A stretch of DNA of 6,166 nucleotides from Actinomycetes bacterium. Lineage in GTDB: Bacteria; Actinomycetota; Thermoleophilia; Solirubrobacterales; Solirubrobacteraceae. Positions 4,875 to 6,166 of the stretch are shown here, piece by piece. The position numbers were made by a program, and so were the translations under genes. The stretch is from NCBI GenBank assembly GCA_023405705.1, contig JAEXXR010000553.1, positions 1 to 6,166 of the forward strand, written 5' to 3'. The first letter of the stretch is position 1. Each line of letters begins with the position of its first letter. The notes beneath the pieces were generated by a model. That model was not told the origin of the DNA. It did not search any database and saw only the letters and a program-made list of their open reading frames with translations.

Positions 4875-6147
4875 GAACGGCGGCGGCCGCACCGGCGCCG
4901 CCGCGAGCACCGCCGCCGCGCTCGCCGACGTGACGATGCCGCAGATGGGCGTCTCCGTCGCCGAGGGGACGGTCGTCGAGTGGAAGCACGCGGTCGGCGA
5001 CCCGGTCGTCGCCGAGGAGGCGATCTGCGACATCTCCTCCGACAAGATCGACAGCGAGGTGCCGGCGCCGGCCAGCGGCGTGCTCGCCGAGATCCTCGTG
5101 CAGGTCGGCGAGACGGTCGACGTCGGGACCGTGCTCGCACGGATCGCGACCGGCGGCGCAGCAGCCGACGAGCAGCAGTCGCCAGACGCCCCTGGAGGGC
5201 ACCGGGCGTCTGCTGCTCCGTCCGCGGGGCCGCACGTCTCGCCGGTCGTCGCGCGGATCGCGGCCGAGCACCACGTCGATCTGTCGCAGGTCGTCGGCAC
5301 CGGGCGCGACGGGCGCGTCAGAAAGCAGGACATCCTCGCCTTCATCGAGCAGGGCGGGGCGGAGGCCGCGGCCGTGGAGCCGGCCGAGCCGCCGCTGCAC
5401 ATCGAGTCGCCGTACATACCGGAGCCGGCGCCGAGGCCGGCCGCGGCGAGCGCGCCCGCCGAGCAGCCGGCCGCGCCGACCGAGGGCGGCACGCTCTCGC
5501 GCATGCGGCGCCAGATCGGCGAGCACATGAAGCGCTCGCTCGAGACGGCCGCGACGTGCACGACCTGGATGGAGGCCGACATGGGCCGCGTCGAGGCGGC
5601 GCGGGCGAGGCTCGGCACGACCGCGCTGCCGCTGGTGGCGCGCGCGACGGTCGAGGCGCTGCGCGACTTCCCGGCGCTCAACGCGACGCTCGACGGCGAG
5701 CGCTACGAGCAACACGCCTCGGTCCACCTCGGGATCGCGGTCAGCCTCGGTGACGAGGGCGGCCTGATCGTCCCGGTGATCCGCGACGCCCAGGAGCTGT
5801 CGGCCGAGGGGCTCGCCAGACGGATCAAGCAGCTGGCCCGCCGCGCCCGCGCCGGCGAGCTGACGCCCGACGAGGTCCGCGGCGCGACCTTCACGATCAC
5901 CAATCCCGGTCAGTACGGCGCGATCATGGCGACGCCGGTGATCAACCAGCCGCAGGTCGCGATCCTCGACCTCGAGGCGGTCGTCAAGCGTCCTATCGTT
6001 GTCAGCGACGATGCCGGCAACGACATGATCGCGATCAGACCGCAGACGATCCTCGGCCTCTCGTGGGATCACCGCGCGCTCGACGGTGCGCTCGCCGCCC
6101 GCTTCCTCGCCGCGATCCGCGACCGGCTGGAGCGGTGGGAGGGATGA
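4855..6147 (+). CDS. 2-oxo acid dehydrogenase E2 component (dihydrolipoamide acyltransferase), one lipoyl domain
   Basis: A 430-residue core enzyme that carries the acyl group on lipoate and transfers it to CoA. Residues 25-98 form one lipoyl domain with the lipoylated Lys64 in SSDKIDSEVPAP. After a first linker (about 99-126) comes the E1/E3-binding domain at 127-164 (HVSPVVARIA to KQDILAFI). An Ala/Pro/Glu-rich linker (165-210) leads to the acyltransferase domain (211-430), with TITNPGQYG (347-355), TPVINQPQVAIL (360-371) and the catalytic DHRALDG, giving His406 and Asp410. The GTG start (4855) is chosen for its AAGGAGG and because the lipoyl domain begins shortly after. Odd points: the segment 243-262 is about nine residues shorter than in the Geobacillus pyruvate-complex E2, the C-terminus lacks the usual Leu-rich tail, and the first linker is encoded by an inverted repeat. 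Acyl specificity is unresolved. Confidence 0.95.
   Translation: MISSRTENGGGRTGAAASTAAALADVTMPQMGVSVAEGTVVEWKHAVGDPVVAEEAICDISSDKIDSEVPAPASGVLAEILVQVGETVDVGTVLARIATGGAAADEQQSPDAPGGHRASAAPSAGPHVSPVVARIAAEHHVDLSQVVGTGRDGRVRKQDILAFIEQGGAEAAAVEPAEPPLHIESPYIPEPAPRPAAASAPAEQPAAPTEGGTLSRMRRQIGEHMKRSLETAATCTTWMEADMGRVEAARARLGTTALPLVARATVEALRDFPALNATLDGERYEQHASVHLGIAVSLGDEGGLIVPVIRDAQELSAEGLARRIKQLARRARAGELTPDEVRGATFTITNPGQYGAIMATPVINQPQVAILDLEAVVKRPIVVSDDAGNDMIAIRPQTILGLSWDHRALDGALAARFLAAIRDRLERWEG
5170..5218. repeat. inverted repeat inside the E2 linker coding region
   Basis: CAGACGCCC (5183-5191) pairs with GGGCGTCTG (5204-5212) around a 12-nt loop. After a 7-nt bulge on the left (5176-5182), GAGCAG (5170-5175) pairs with CTGCTC (5213-5218), giving 15 bp in total. 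It encodes residues about 106-122, in the disordered linker between the lipoyl and E1/E3-binding domains. It keeps the reading frame. Confidence 0.55.
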
Positions 6148-6166
6148 GCGAGGGGGGTCGTGGAGG
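6144..6166 (+). CDS. start of a downstream operon gene (partial, runs off the right edge)
   Basis: ATG at 6144-6146 overlaps the E2 stop (ATGA, 4 bp) and opens a frame beginning MSEGGRG that stays open to the window end. Purine-rich stretches precede it (GGAG 6129-6132, GGGAGGG 6137-6143), though their spacing of 11 and 0 nt is not ideal. The ATGA overlap continues the packed style of the operon, which is the main support. Seven residues give no identity. E3 dihydrolipoamide dehydrogenase or a lipoate-attachment enzyme would be usual in this place, but neither can be claimed. Confidence 0.45.

Noticed and set aside
3558..5681. Very long minus-strand open frame (707 codons) opposite the dehydrogenase operon
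   Set aside because: It is antisense to three strongly recognisable genes and shows no domain motif. It is a by-product of the GC-rich codon pattern of the opposite strand.
2758..6147. Naming the operon acoABC (acetoin), pdhABC or bkdABC
   Set aside because: The three families share all the motifs I can see, and no specific regulator, E3 or acetoin-linked gene is in the window to decide.

Overview
This is a very GC-rich chromosomal window with strong G/C bias at third codon positions. It encodes only housekeeping-type metabolic genes plus one uncharacterised membrane protein. GC level, codon use, GGAGG-type ribosome binding sites and protein flavour suggest a high-GC actinobacterium. A Thermoleophilia/Solirubrobacterales-like lineage is my guess, but nothing here proves the taxon. 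I see no mobile element, CRISPR array, tRNA or rRNA.

Left end, positions 1-79: a short C-terminal piece of an unidentified plus-strand gene. It converges on a minus-strand group read from right to left: a beta-class carbonic anhydrase (2537 to 1917), a small three-helix membrane protein with a two-cysteine extracytoplasmic domain (1820 to 1218), and a zinc-dependent medium-chain alcohol dehydrogenase (1162 to 122) closely resembling Rhodococcus ADH-A. An inverted repeat covers both convergent stop codons (76-125) and may be a shared terminator.

Middle, 2538-2757: a divergent intergenic region of about 220 bp between the carbonic anhydrase and the plus-strand operon. On the carbonic anhydrase side, a -10-like hexamer sits exactly inside an 18-bp dyad next to the start codon. 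On the operon side there is a 15-nt direct repeat with a 33-bp period and a possible leader hairpin just before the first ribosome binding site.

Right, 2758-6147: a tightly packed operon for a 2-oxo acid dehydrogenase complex: E1 alpha, E1 beta and the lipoyl-bearing E2 acyltransferase. The gaps are +2 bp and then overlaps of 20 bp and 4 bp, so translation is probably coupled. E1 decarboxylates a 2-oxo acid (or cleaves acetoin) with thiamine diphosphate and passes the acyl group to the E2 lipoyl arm, and E2 transfers it to CoA. The E3 dihydrolipoamide dehydrogenase is not seen. Another gene starts at 6144 in an ATGA overlap but runs off the window. Substrate class (pyruvate, branched-chain 2-oxo acids or acetoin) cannot be settled from sequence alone.

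I found no clear new biological system. The items most worth checking are the unknown membrane protein, the repeats in the divergent region, the hairpin in the E2 linker, and the short catalytic loop and C-terminus of E2.
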